From positions 1 to 64,000 of the forward strand of contig NZ_QGHD01000005.1 in NCBI RefSeq assembly GCF_003148885.1: DNA of 64,000 bases. The letters run 5' to 3'. Positions 43,486-52,300 of the stretch are shown here, one piece after another. Both the position numbers and the translations under genes were made by a program. Numbering within the stretch: the first letter of the stretch is position 1; each line of letters begins with the position of its first letter. Source of the DNA: Hallerella porci. GTDB taxonomy: Bacteria > Fibrobacterota > Fibrobacteria > Fibrobacterales > Fibrobacteraceae. Under the pieces are notes generated by a model. It searched no databases, had not been told where the DNA came from, and worked only from the letters and a program-made list of their open reading frames with translations.

Positions 43486-46056
43486 ATGATGAAAAATTTA
43501 CAGTATTTTCTTCCGCAAAAAGGGGAACAGTTGTCCAACGAAGATTTGCTTGGACGTTTTTTAACGTGGACGGAAGAACGCGGCGTGAATTTGTATGAAG
43601 CGCAAGAAAATGCAATTCTCGAATTGTTTGACGATAAGAATGTGATTTTAAATACGCCGACGGGAAGTGGAAAATCTCTTGTTGCCGAAGCACTTCATTT
43701 TATGAGCCTTTCTCTTGGGCGTCGTTCGGCTTATACTTGCCCGATCAAAGCATTGGTGAACGAAAAATGGATGGCGCTTTGCAAAGAATTTGGCCCAGAA
43801 AATGTGGGACTTTCGACGGGCGATGCGACGGTGAATATGGACGCTCCCATCCTTTGTTGCACCGCAGAAATTTTGGAAAATCGCGCGCTCGGGGAAGGGG
43901 AAAATTTAAATATCCAAGATGTCGTGATGGACGAATTCCATTATTACTCGGACAAAGAACGCGGCGTCGCTTGGCAAGTTCCGCTCCTCACTCTTCCGCA
44001 GACTCGATTCCTTTTGATGTCGGCGACGATGGGAAAAACGGATTTCTTTGAAAGCGTCCTTTCGAATTTGAATGGGAAACCGAGCGTGACAGTTTCGAGT
44101 AAAACGCGTCCGGTTCCGCTAGAATTTTCGTATTCAATGAATGAAATTTCGACGACGGTACAAGGACTTGTGAACGAAGGAAAAGCGCCGGTTTATGTCG
44201 TTCATTTTACGCAAGCCTCGGCGGCAGAAAATGCGCAAAATTTTACGAGCTTAAACCTTTGCAGCAAAGAAGAAAAAGCAGCACTCGCCAAAGAAATTTC
44301 GCACTTTCGATTTTCAAGTCCATACGGACCAGAATTCAAACGCTTTCTCAAAGCGGGAATCGGTTTACATCATGCGGGGCTTTTACCGAAGTATCGCATC
44401 CTCGTTGAAAAGCTTTCGCAGCGCGGACTTCTCAAAGTGATTTGCGGAACGGATACGTTGGGCGTCGGCGTGAATGTGCCGATTCGAACAGTTCTCTTTA
44501 CGCAACTTTGCAAATATTCGGGCGATAAAACGGCGATTCTCGCTGCCCGCGATTTTCATCAGATCGCAGGACGCGCAGGCCGTAAAGGCTTTGATGATGT
44601 CGGCTTTGTCGTCGCGCAAGCGCCGGAGCATGTTATCGAAAATGCGAAACTTGCCGCGAAGGCATCGCAGACGGGGAAAAAATTTGTCAAACGGAAACCG
44701 CCCGAACGCGGATATGTTCCGTGGGACGAAAGTACGTATCAGCGTTTAATTGCGTCGCCGCCCGAGCCGCTCACGTCGCGATTTGAAGTTTCGCACGGAA
44801 TGCTCATCAATGTGCTTTCTCGGAAAACGGACGGCTGCCAAGCGATGCGGAAACTTATCCGCGATTCGCACGAAACACTCAAACGCAAAAAAGAATTGAA
44901 TCATCGTGCGTTTCAACTTTTCCGTTCTCTCGTCGAAAAACGCATCGTGGAATTTATTGAAAATCCGCAGCCGGGAATGGCGCACGTCCGCGTGAATTTA
45001 GACTTGCAAAATGATTTTGCGATGAATGAACCGCTTTCGCTTTATCTCTTGGATACGCTTCTGAAGTTAGATGCCGAAAGTCCAGACTTTGCGCTCGATG
45101 TCATTTCTTTGATCGAATCGATTGTGGAAAATCCCGAACCGATTTTGCGCGTGCAGTTAAAGAAAGCGCGCGACGCGCGTTATGCGGCGCTCAAAGCGGA
45201 ACATGCAGAATACAATAAAATTCAAGATGAATTGGATAAAGTGGAATATCCGAAACCGCTCCGCGATTTTATTTATACGACGTTTAATGAATTTGCCGAT
45301 GAACATCCGTGGGTCGGAAATTTAAATGTCGAACCGAAATCCATTGTCCGCGAAATGATTGAAAATTTTGATACATTCAGCGGCTACGTGAAAAAATACG
45401 GACTTTCTCGAATGGAAGCGCTGCTTTTGCGGCACATCAATTACGTTTACAAAGTGCTTTCGCAAACCGTTCCGGATACGATGAAAACCGAAGAAATTTT
45501 AGAAATTCAAAATTACTTGGACGAAGTTATTCGCAGAACGGATTCGAGCCTCCTCGAAGAATGGGAGCGTTTGAAAAATCCAGAATTTGTGGCGGCAGAA
45601 GAAAATCCGGAGAAAGCATTTCACGCCGAAGATGCAACGAAAGATGTTACTCTCGACAAGAAAAAATTTTTGGCAAATTCGCGCTCGCGCATTTTCGCGC
45701 TCCTTTCGCTTTTGCGAAATCGCGATTTGGATGGCGCATTGGATTTGCTCGCCGAAGATATTCCCGAAAATGAAATTCTCGCCGATGCAGAAAATGTGCC
45801 GTGGACCGAAAAAAGGATGGAAGAAATTTTAGAAGAATATCACGCGGAACACGGAAATTTCAGGCTCGATGCAGAAGGCCGTTCGGCAAAGCATACGATT
45901 GCGCTGTGGTCGGGAGAAAATTTGCAAATTCAGCAAGTTTTGCAAGATGACGAAGATTTGAATGATTGGGAAGTGGATTTTTCAATTCCTTTGGCCGAAG
46001 CCCGCGAAGCGGGAATGCCTCTTCTCCGATTGAATCGAATCGGGCCCGTTTCGTAA
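43486..46056 (+). CDS. Ski2-like DEXH helicase with DUF3516-like C-terminus
   Basis: 856 residues. Helicase core: Q-motif region [15 protein letters not shown], Walker [16 protein letters not shown], Walker B DEFHYYSD, motif III SATMGK, and C-terminal core [24 protein letters not shown] and [11 protein letters not shown]. This order fits the Ski2/Mtr4-like group; the long helical part (about 430-800) resembles DUF3516, found after such helicases in actinobacteria and others. It probably unwinds RNA, perhaps in ribosome assembly or decay. The substrate is inferred. The RRM gene just upstream makes an RNA role plausible, but a terminator separates the two. Confidence 0.88.
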   Translation: MMKNLQYFLPQKGEQLSNEDLLGRFLTWTEERGVNLYEAQENAILELFDDKNVILNTPTGSGKSLVAEALHFMSLSLGRRSAYTCPIKALVNEKWMALCKEFGPENVGLSTGDATVNMDAPILCCTAEILENRALGEGENLNIQDVVMDEFHYYSDKERGVAWQVPLLTLPQTRFLLMSATMGKTDFFESVLSNLNGKPSVTVSSKTRPVPLEFSYSMNEISTTVQGLVNEGKAPVYVVHFTQASAAENAQNFTSLNLCSKEEKAALAKEISHFRFSSPYGPEFKRFLKAGIGLHHAGLLPKYRILVEKLSQRGLLKVICGTDTLGVGVNVPIRTVLFTQLCKYSGDKTAILAARDFHQIAGRAGRKGFDDVGFVVAQAPEHVIENAKLAAKASQTGKKFVKRKPPERGYVPWDESTYQRLIASPPEPLTSRFEVSHGMLINVLSRKTDGCQAMRKLIRDSHETLKRKKELNHRAFQLFRSLVEKRIVEFIENPQPGMAHVRVNLDLQNDFAMNEPLSLYLLDTLLKLDAESPDFALDVISLIESIVENPEPILRVQLKKARDARYAALKAEHAEYNKIQDELDKVEYPKPLRDFIYTTFNEFADEHPWVGNLNVEPKSIVREMIENFDTFSGYVKKYGLSRMEALLLRHINYVYKVLSQTVPDTMKTEEILEIQNYLDEVIRRTDSSLLEEWERLKNPEFVAAEENPEKAFHAEDATKDVTLDKKKFLANSRSRIFALLSLLRNRDLDGALDLLAEDIPENEILADAENVPWTEKRMEEILEEYHAEHGNFRLDAEGRSAKHTIALWSGENLQIQQVLQDDEDLNDWEVDFSIPLAEAREAGMPLLRLNRIGPVS

Positions 46057-46076
46057 CCGCAGAAAAATTTTGCGTC

Positions 46077-46140
46077 TTTACATTCCACGCTAAAAAAACT
46101 AGATTTGGCCGCATCATTTGATAGGGCTGACCCGCCCTAT
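46077..46140 (+). promoter_or_regulatory. Promoter and leader hairpin of DASS transporter
   Basis: TTTACA (46077-46082), 17 bases, TAGATT (46100-46105). The predicted leader of about 48 bases holds the stem ATAGGGC (46121-46127) / GCCCTAT (46134-46140), with no T-run after it; a possible regulatory hairpin 19 bases before the ATG. Confidence 0.55.
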
Positions 46141-46159
46141 TCCTAACTCTGGAAAAAAA

Positions 46160-47776
46160 ATGACAAAGGCTAAACTCATCAAATTCATTATCGCAACAGT
46201 CCTTGCGATTGTTGCTCTCTTCGTCCCGTACGAAGCCCTCGGAATTGACGGCCCGAACACCCTCAATCCCATTGAAATTCGCGTGATCGCTATCTTTGTG
46301 ATGGCGGCTCTTTATTGGATTCTTCAACCGTTCCCAATTTGGACAACATCCACATTGGTCATTGTGTTGATGATTCTCACGCTTTCAAATTCCGCATTCC
46401 TTCCGTTCCGCGTCGAAGGCGTAGAACCGATGAAATACAAGGACATTATGAATACCTGGTCCGACCAGACAATCATGCTGTTCCTCGGCGGATTCTTCCT
46501 TGCTGCGGCTGCAACCAAGTACAAAATGGACTTGAACCTTGCCCGCGTTCTTTTGAAGCCTTTTGGTCACAATCCGAAGTTCGTTCTCATCGGCTTAATG
46601 ATGATTACGGCTCTCTTCTCGATGTTTATGAGCAATACGGCAACGGCTGCGATGATGCTTGCAATTCTCGCTCCGGTGCTCAAACTCTTTGATGAAAAAG
46701 ATAAAGGAAAAGCGGCATTTGCTCTCGCAATTCCGGTCGGCGCAAACATCGGTGGTATGGGTACTCCGATTGGAACTCCTCCGAATACGATTGCGCTCGG
46801 CGCTTTGAATGAAGCGGGTTATAGCGTTTCGTTCGGACAATGGATGGCTTTCGGCGTTCCGTATGTGATTATCATGATGCTTATCGCTTGGTTCATCATC
46901 ATGAAGATTTACCCGATTTCGGCAAAGCGGATGGATTTGAATATCGAAGGCGCTGATGGATTTGACAAGAGCCCGCGCGCTCTCATCGTTTATGCGACTT
47001 TCGGACTTTGCGTTGTTCTTTGGCTCCTCGGTAAGAATGTTCACGGCATTAACGACTACTCGATTGCGATGATTCCGATTGCTGTGTTCGCATTGACGGG
47101 CGTGATTAACAAGAAAGATTTGAACGGCATGAGCTGGGACGTTCTTTGGCTCGTCGCAGGCGGTTTTGCGTTGGGCGTTGGTCTGCAAAAGACTGGACTT
47201 GCTGCGCATTTAATCGGAGCGATTCCGTTTGATACTTGGCCTGCATTCCCGCTTCTCGTCGGCTGCGGCATTATCTGCCTCTTTATGGCGAACTTCATGA
47301 GCCATTCGGCAACGGCTGCACTTCTCGTTCCGATTTTGATTGTGGTCGGAATGAACTGCGCAGATAACTTGGCGCCTCTCGGTGGCGTTACGGCTCTTCT
47401 CGTGGCAGTGGCTTTCGCAAGCTCTCTCGGGATGAGTATGCCGATTTCGACTCCGCCGAATGCACTCGCTCATGCGACGGGTTTTGTTGATACGAACGGA
47501 ATGGCAAAGTCGGGAATCCTTTTGGGTCTTATCGGACTTGTCCTCGTTTACGTGATGATGTTTGTGCTCGCTCGTTTGCACTTCTTCGGCGATCCGAAGC
47601 CGACAGTGGCGCCGGCTCCGGCAGCGGCTGCGGTGATTTCGACTCCAGCGGTTTCTGCTCCGGTAGATACTACGGTGCAGTTGAACGCAGAAGCGGCTGC
47701 AGCGGTTCAAGTTGCAGATAGCGCAAAAGTGGATTCTGCTGCTCCGGTGGCTGTCGATTCTTCTGCAGCAAAGTAA
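46160..47776 (+). CDS. DASS-family (SLC13) sodium/dicarboxylate symporter
   Basis: 538 residues with about 11-12 membrane segments. Family motifs occur twice in pseudo-symmetry: SNTATAAMMLAILAP with PIGTPPNTIALG, and SHSATAALLVPILI with PISTPPNALAHATG, the clamshell loops that bind sodium and carboxylate. It should take up or release succinate-like acids, plausible in a succinate producer. The last ~60 residues are an Ala/Pro/Val/Ser-rich tail with no counterpart in typical DASS proteins. ATG 46160 was chosen (GGAA upstream); an in-frame start at 46118 lies in the leader hairpin region. Confidence 0.9.
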   Translation: MTKAKLIKFIIATVLAIVALFVPYEALGIDGPNTLNPIEIRVIAIFVMAALYWILQPFPIWTTSTLVIVLMILTLSNSAFLPFRVEGVEPMKYKDIMNTWSDQTIMLFLGGFFLAAAATKYKMDLNLARVLLKPFGHNPKFVLIGLMMITALFSMFMSNTATAAMMLAILAPVLKLFDEKDKGKAAFALAIPVGANIGGMGTPIGTPPNTIALGALNEAGYSVSFGQWMAFGVPYVIIMMLIAWFIIMKIYPISAKRMDLNIEGADGFDKSPRALIVYATFGLCVVLWLLGKNVHGINDYSIAMIPIAVFALTGVINKKDLNGMSWDVLWLVAGGFALGVGLQKTGLAAHLIGAIPFDTWPAFPLLVGCGIICLFMANFMSHSATAALLVPILIVVGMNCADNLAPLGGVTALLVAVAFASSLGMSMPISTPPNALAHATGFVDTNGMAKSGILLGLIGLVLVYVMMFVLARLHFFGDPKPTVAPAPAAAAVISTPAVSAPVDTTVQLNAEAAAAVQVADSAKVDSAAPVAVDSSAAK

Positions 47777-47791
47777 TTGAGATATTTCAAA

Positions 47792-47832
47792 AAACAAGGC
47801 TTCCCGATTCGGGAAGCCTTGTTTTTTTTATT
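47792..47832 (+). terminator. Terminator after DASS gene
   Basis: AAACAAGGCTTCCC pairs with GGGAAGCCTTGTTT (about 47792-47823), then eight T. Confidence 0.92.
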
Positions 47833-47840
47833 TCTTCAAA

Positions 47841-48143
47841 ACCACCGGCTGGGCCGGTGGTCAAATATCGCCTTCTGACGTTCCGTCCTCGATATAAAAA
47901 ATCCCTTGATTACTTTTGATATGCGGTCTGCCAACTGCATTACAATGAATCAAAGGATTTTAAATGAATAATAGAAATAATCATACGTTGACGCATTCAA
48001 TGAGGAATTGTAGAGGTCATATTGGGTTTTCAAAATTTCGCAGAAAAGTGTTTGATAGGGAACGTCGCCGAGAAATCGGAAAAACGCTAAAATTTGAATG
48101 CGGAAATTTGGCGAAGGAAAACGAAAATAGCCCGAGCAATTGA
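47841..48143 (+). mobile_element. IS200/IS605-like element remnant
   Basis: The perfect nine-base hairpin ACCACCGGC/GCCGGTGGT (47841-47861) resembles the subterminal hairpins of IS200/IS605 elements. A broken transposase reading frame follows at 47964. The right end is not identified; bases 48144-48221 show nothing recognisable. Confidence 0.5.
47964..48143 (+). pseudogene. Truncated IS200-like Y1 transposase (TnpA)
   Basis: A 59-codon frame reads NHTLTHSMRNCRGHIGFSKF then RRKVFDRERRREIGKTL, alignable by eye to the start of IS200 TnpA (pattern SxxHxxWNCKYHIVFxPKYRRxVxxxxxRxxIGxxL). It then diverges and stops at 48143, before the HUH motif and catalytic Tyr, so it cannot be active. The gene is a relic by truncation and decay. 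Confidence 0.6.
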
Positions 48144-48221
48144 CTTGTCCGAGAAATTTTAGGGTAAAGAACTCAGGCGATTTGACCCCAAAATCGTTAT
48201 AAAAATTGATTACAAAAAAAG

Positions 48222-48247
48222 AAAAACTCCGCGGTTTGCGGAGTTTT
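48222..48247 (-). terminator. Terminator after tRNA-Val
   Basis: AAAACTCCGC (48223-48232) pairs with GCGGAGTTTT (48238-48247); on the minus strand it ends in a run of T just after the tRNA. Confidence 0.88.
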
Positions 48248-48249
48248 CG

Positions 48250-48323
<74 letters not shown>

Positions 48324-48395
48324 GTTTAGGGTGAACCAATAGTAGAAAGTTTTTTTTGAACTGTCAAGGGGAATGAGACGGAAAAGTGAAAATTT

Positions 48396-48914
48396 TTAAC
48401 GATCGTCGGGGTCGACCCAGTAACGCATTCGCCCCGAGATGATGACGCGGGTGGAATCGCAATTTTCGCCGTAGCAATGGTTGAAGATGAGGCGCAGGTC
48501 GGCGCTCCAAATCGTGTCGCGTTGATCGAATTTGACGTAGCTAGAATCGGCGTCGATGATGCGGGCGGGGTTGCTGTTTCCGAGGATTAAATAGGTGTAA
48601 TTGATGTTGGTTTGCGGGCGGTTCATGCCGAGCTCGGGCTTGTAAACCATGATTTGTAGGCGGTCGCCGTCGTCATTTTTTCCGAGGAAGGTGACGAAGT
48701 GTTTGTTCGGGCGTAATTTGACATTGCCGTCGTCGGGATGAATGTCCAATTTGAGTTCGTCGCTGTGATTCCATTCGCCCAAAATGCTATCGGTATAAGC
48801 TTTCGTGTCGTTGATGCGCAGATTCATGTAGCCGCCGCCCGAGACGCTCCAGCCGCTGTTGATGTCGCTGCACGCTATGAAAAAAATGAAAAGTAAAAGA
48901 AAGAGTCGAATCAC
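48396..48914 (-). CDS. Lipoprotein, unknown function
   Basis: 172 residues. Signal and lipobox FIFFIACSDIN, then a beta-rich body (FVTFLGKNDDGDRLQIMVYK, TIWSADLRLIFNHCYGENCD) ending RMRYWVDPDDR. No family is recognised. It starts with GTG at 48914, nine bases after the nnrD stop; TAATTT stands six bases before the GTG but overlaps that stop, so either read-through from nnrD or an internal promoter is possible. Confidence 0.75.
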   Translation of the reverse strand: MIRLFLLLFIFFIACSDINSGWSVSGGGYMNLRINDTKAYTDSILGEWNHSDELKLDIHPDDGNVKLRPNKHFVTFLGKNDDGDRLQIMVYKPELGMNRPQTNINYTYLILGNSNPARIIDADSSYVKFDQRDTIWSADLRLIFNHCYGENCDSTRVIISGRMRYWVDPDDR

Positions 48915-48923
48915 GAGAATAAA

Positions 48924-49784
48924 TTAGAAATTTCCGAGTTCGGATTCGCGCAAAATTTTCGCGGCGTATTTTGGTAAATCCGAAGCGAGTACGCCATATT
49001 CGGAAAATTCTTTTGCGGCAAATTCGCCGGCGAGTCCGTGAATTTTTGCTCCGAGAACGGCTGCGTCGAATGGGGACATTTTCTGCGCTAAAAAGCCCGC
49101 AATCATTCCGGTGAGACAGTCGCCAGTTCCCGCTTTGGCGAGTGCGGAATTTCCCGTTTCGTTGATGTGCAAATTTTTTCCGTCGGCGATGATGGTGCGG
49201 TGCCCTTTCAAAAGAACGATGGCGTGAAATTTTTCCGAAGCTTTTTGCGCAAAATGTTCGCGATTTTTTTGAATGCTTTCGACGTCGGTTTTGAGCAAGC
49301 GGGCGAGTTCCATCGGATGCGGCGTCATGACGCAATTTCCGTCAAAGTGAAAATTTTCACCGGATTGAGCGAGCCAATTTAAACCGTCTGCATCTAAAAC
49401 CAGCGGGATTTTTTTTGCGATGAGAAGAGAAATGAAATCGTGTAAAAACGAATTAAAAATTTTTAAATCGCAGCCGAGCGCAGAAATGCCGCATCCCAAA
49501 GCGCAAACGGTTCCGGGTTTAATTTGCGAAGCGAGAAGCGGAAAACTTTTTGGAGAAATTGCACTCCCTTCTTGTGGAAGTGGAAGATAAACGGCTTCGG
49601 GAAGTTGCGCGGAAACCGCATCGATTACAGGAGGAATTGCGGCGAGAATTGCATAGCCCGCGCCGACGCGTAACGCTGAAACTGTCGAAAGATAAGCGGC
49701 GCCGCGAAAATTGACAGAGCCCGCAATATTCAAGACATGACCGAAGGTCGCTTTGTTCGAATCTTCGGGGCGCGCTGGTAACAT
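48924..49784 (-). CDS. nnrD: ADP/ATP-dependent NAD(P)H-hydrate dehydratase
   Basis: 286 residues of the carbohydrate-kinase-like dehydratase family that repairs hydrated NAD(P)H. Signatures: HVLNIAGSVNFRGAAYLSTV, ALRVGAGYA, LDADGLNWLA, TPHPMELARLL and NSALAKAGTGDCLTGMIAGF. The epimerase half (NnrE) of the usual fused enzyme is not present, and the N-terminus begins at the kinase domain. The start is directly adjacent to the ispD stop. Confidence 0.92.
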   Translation of the reverse strand: MLPARPEDSNKATFGHVLNIAGSVNFRGAAYLSTVSALRVGAGYAILAAIPPVIDAVSAQLPEAVYLPLPQEGSAISPKSFPLLASQIKPGTVCALGCGISALGCDLKIFNSFLHDFISLLIAKKIPLVLDADGLNWLAQSGENFHFDGNCVMTPHPMELARLLKTDVESIQKNREHFAQKASEKFHAIVLLKGHRTIIADGKNLHINETGNSALAKAGTGDCLTGMIAGFLAQKMSPFDAAVLGAKIHGLAGEFAAKEFSEYGVLASDLPKYAAKILRESELGNF

Positions 49785-50486
49785 TTACGCCTCCAATGTT
49801 GCCAAAAACTTTTTGAAATCGTCGGGAGTGGTGAGCTTATCGTTTTGAGAATTTCCGTTCACAATAAAAACAGGAATGGAAAAATGTTCCAAAATCGAAG
49901 CTTCATCGGTCGGCAAAAAGTCGAGCGGATTTGCATCGATTTTTTGATATAAGGATCGGAAAATTTTGACGGATGCGGCTTGCGGTGTCTGCGCCAAGTA
50001 AACGGTTTCGCGCGGAATTGTCTGGAGCACTTTTCCGTCTTTCGCAATTTTTACTGTATCGACTGCGTGCTTTGCGACTAAGCAGGCGCCTTGATTTTTC
50101 AGCGTTTCCATGACTTGTAAAATCAATTCTTTAGAAAGGAATGGCCGCGCCACATCGTGCACCAAAACAAAATCAATATCGGGCGAAAGCGCTTCAATTC
50201 CGTTTCGCACGGACTGCCAACGTTCTTTGCCACCGACGACGATCTTAATTTTTTTTGCCAATGGAAAATGTGAAAGTTCTTCTTCGAAATGCGATTTCCA
50301 ATCGGTGGGAACTGCGAGAACAACTTCTTGAATTTCGGGCATTTGCGCAAAAGTTTCAAGCGCATATTGATAAACCGGTTTTTCGCCGAGTTTTAAAAGT
50401 TGCTTCGGAAGCGAAGCGCCCATGCGCTTGCCGAGACCGCCAGCGGGGAGAACCGCAGCAAATTTTTTTTCAGAATTATTTGACAT
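49785..50486 (-). CDS. ispD: 2-C-methyl-D-erythritol 4-phosphate cytidylyltransferase
   Basis: 233 residues. Step three of the MEP isoprenoid pathway. VLPAGGLGKRMGASLPKQLL (CTP-binding, about 11-30), KERWQSVRNGIEALS, LVHDVARPFLS, and RETVYLAQTPQA near the end. The start at 50486 lies inside the end of the FISUMP gene (11-base overlap), so the genes are coupled; a longer in-frame extension was rejected because it runs through that gene. Confidence 0.95.
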   Translation of the reverse strand: MSNNSEKKFAAVLPAGGLGKRMGASLPKQLLKLGEKPVYQYALETFAQMPEIQEVVLAVPTDWKSHFEEELSHFPLAKKIKIVVGGKERWQSVRNGIEALSPDIDFVLVHDVARPFLSKELILQVMETLKNQGACLVAKHAVDTVKIAKDGKVLQTIPRETVYLAQTPQAASVKIFRSLYQKIDANPLDFLPTDEASILEHFSIPVFIVNGNSQNDKLTTPDDFKKFLATLEA

Positions 50487-51420
50487 TTTGCACGCAGCGA
50501 ACGGCATAACCTGCCGACTTAAAATTGTGATAACGATAAATGTCGCGGGAATCGTAATCGAGACTGCGATAGTAAGCGCTGTTCGCATCTTTTTCCGTCG
50601 CCGTCCAAAAATATGCGTGCGATTCCGCATACATAAAATTGCCTTCGTAAACAATTCCCGAAGGAACGCCACCAAATCCAATCGAGTCCGAACCATTTCC
50701 CGAATTATCTTCGTCTTCTTGCCAGCCCGTTTTGGATTTTAATTTGTAACCATTTTCGTCGCCCAATTCTTTTTCGAGAAGGCTCCATTCTTCGTCCGAT
50801 GGAAGGCGCCAACCGTTAGGGCAAACTTTTTTCGCCGTGTTAAAGTCGTATAGGCGTCCGTATTTTTCACAATTTTTCTTTTTGTTTTTGTAGCACGCAG
50901 AACCCGAAAAAGTCCACGTATTCAAATTGCGTTTCATCCAACGGAGATTCCCGACGGTGACGGATCCGCCTTCGACGCATGATTTAAATGTCGCAGAAAT
51001 TTCAACGCTGTCTGCGGGCATAAAAAATTCCGCCGAATCCGCCGAGAGAATTTTCAAATTTTTTTCAAACGATGACGGCGATACATTCCAACCGGCGAAG
51101 CATAAATCGCTATTCGCATCGATTGTCAAATACACTTTTTTCTTAGGCGCATAAATTCCTGAGCCCGAAGCATTTTTCACTGTCAGTGGAAATTCCGATG
51201 GCGCAGAACTCGAAGAAATCGAAGACGAACTCAATGAATCGGTAGCCGAAGAAAGCGAATCCGCGGCAGCGGAAATGGGCGCTTTTACAGAACTCGACGA
51301 AGACTCCGCGCTAGAAATTTCTGTCGCAGACGAAATATTTTGCTTTTTCACCGGCTCAGGCGCTTCTCGCGTTGAGCAAGAAACGAAAATCAGAGCAAAA
51401 AATAGGGCAAAAATTTTCAT
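50476..51420 (-). CDS. Ser-rich FISUMP-domain lipoprotein
   Basis: 314 residues. Lipobox LIFVSCST, Ser-rich linker (about 25-75), an InlB/Big-like beta domain (about 75-145, LTIDANSDLCFAGWNVSPSS), then a FISUMP domain: TVGNLRWMKRNLNTW, ACYKNKKKNCEKYGRLYDF, VCPNGWRLPSDEEWSLLEKE, AYFWTATEKDANSAYYRSLD and GYAVRCVQN. Compared with the FISUMP protein at 9812 it carries an extra domain and linker. GAGGA stands before the ATG. It is the first gene of the FISUMP-ispD-nnrD unit, an unexpected companion for two metabolic genes. Confidence 0.9.
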   Translation of the reverse strand: MKIFALFFALIFVSCSTREAPEPVKKQNISSATEISSAESSSSSVKAPISAAADSLSSATDSLSSSSISSSSAPSEFPLTVKNASGSGIYAPKKKVYLTIDANSDLCFAGWNVSPSSFEKNLKILSADSAEFFMPADSVEISATFKSCVEGGSVTVGNLRWMKRNLNTWTFSGSACYKNKKKNCEKYGRLYDFNTAKKVCPNGWRLPSDEEWSLLEKELGDENGYKLKSKTGWQEDEDNSGNGSDSIGFGGVPSGIVYEGNFMYAESHAYFWTATEKDANSAYYRSLDYDSRDIYRYHNFKSAGYAVRCVQNVK

Positions 51421-51448
51421 GAGTCATTCCTCGTGGCGTGAAAAATAA

Positions 51449-51454
51449 TAATTT
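51449..51454 (+). promoter_or_regulatory. -10 element TAATTT six bases before the ATG
   Basis: TAATTT, six bases (CAATGC), ATG 51461; no Shine-Dalgarno sequence. Confidence 0.5.
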
Positions 51455-51460
51455 CAATGC

Positions 51461-52300
51461 ATGGAAAAATCAATTCAAGCATACATTCTCGGCAATGGTC
51501 ACATGGGGCATCTTCATCAGCAACATTTAGAAGCCCTCGGCATTTCTTGTACAACTTATGATGGGGAAGAAGATTGTTATCGTCGCATTCTTGAATTTTT
51601 CCCCGAAGAAAATGAAGTGATTTTCGTCGCTTCTCCGGCGCAGTCGCATCGCAGTTATGCGTTCTTGGCTCTCGCTTACGGCTTCGATGTTTTCGTCGAA
51701 AAACCGATCGCCCTTTCGATGACAGAAGTGAACGATTTGCTGAAGATTGCGAAACAATCTCATGCGTTATTGTTTGCAGGACATTGTGAAAGATACAGTC
51801 TTGCCTTCCAAAATTTTTTGAAAAAATTCCAAGAAACGGCGGCAAAAATTGCGCCGCGGAAAATTGAATTTACCCGTTGGAATAAACCGACTCCGCGCGG
51901 TCAAGATGTTTCGGTGATTTGGGATTTGGGCGTTCACGATTTTGATTTGCTTTACACGATGAAACAAGCGGTGCCGTCTTGGGATTCGGAAAAAACGGAA
52001 ATTTATTTTGACGAATCGCGGGAAGCCGAAGAATCAAAGCGGGAAATTAAAGCGACATTCCAAGTGGACGATGTGGACTTTGTGCTCACTTGCAATTTGA
52101 ATGAAACGCAGCCGATGGAATCGGACGCAATTACTCGGGAAATTCAAGAATTTTTGCGGATTCGTGCACTCCCAGATTCCGAACGTTTCGAAGCGATGAA
52201 CTCTCAACTGGCGGGCGCCATTTTCGCCGTGCAAGAAGCGGAAAAGTTAAACGATTCCGCTGGCTACAATCATTATTCTAGTCCGAATAAACCGAAATAA
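51461..52300 (+). CDS. Gfo/Idh/MocA-family oxidoreductase
   Basis: 279 residues. N-terminal NAD(P)-binding fold begins AYILGNGHMGHLHQQHLEAL, in place of the usual GxGxxG, followed by EVIFVASPAQSHRSYAFLAL and the family hallmark DVFVEKPIALSMTE. The C-terminal domain has VIWDLGVHDFDLL, giving the conserved Asp and His. Shorter than the typical 330 residues. The substrate is unknown, possibly a sugar precursor. The 3' end overlaps the convergent prepilin peptidase gene by 28 bases. Confidence 0.88.
   Translation: MEKSIQAYILGNGHMGHLHQQHLEALGISCTTYDGEEDCYRRILEFFPEENEVIFVASPAQSHRSYAFLALAYGFDVFVEKPIALSMTEVNDLLKIAKQSHALLFAGHCERYSLAFQNFLKKFQETAAKIAPRKIEFTRWNKPTPRGQDVSVIWDLGVHDFDLLYTMKQAVPSWDSEKTEIYFDESREAEESKREIKATFQVDDVDFVLTCNLNETQPMESDAITREIQEFLRIRALPDSERFEAMNSQLAGAIFAVQEAEKLNDSAGYNHYSSPNKPK

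Noticed and set aside
47210-47797. Minus-strand frame opposite the DASS gene
   Set aside because: Antisense shadow rich in Arg, His and Ser; the plus strand has all DASS motifs.
50487-50696. N-terminal extension of IspD
   Set aside because: It lies entirely inside the FISUMP gene in another frame; the canonical IspD start is at 50486.
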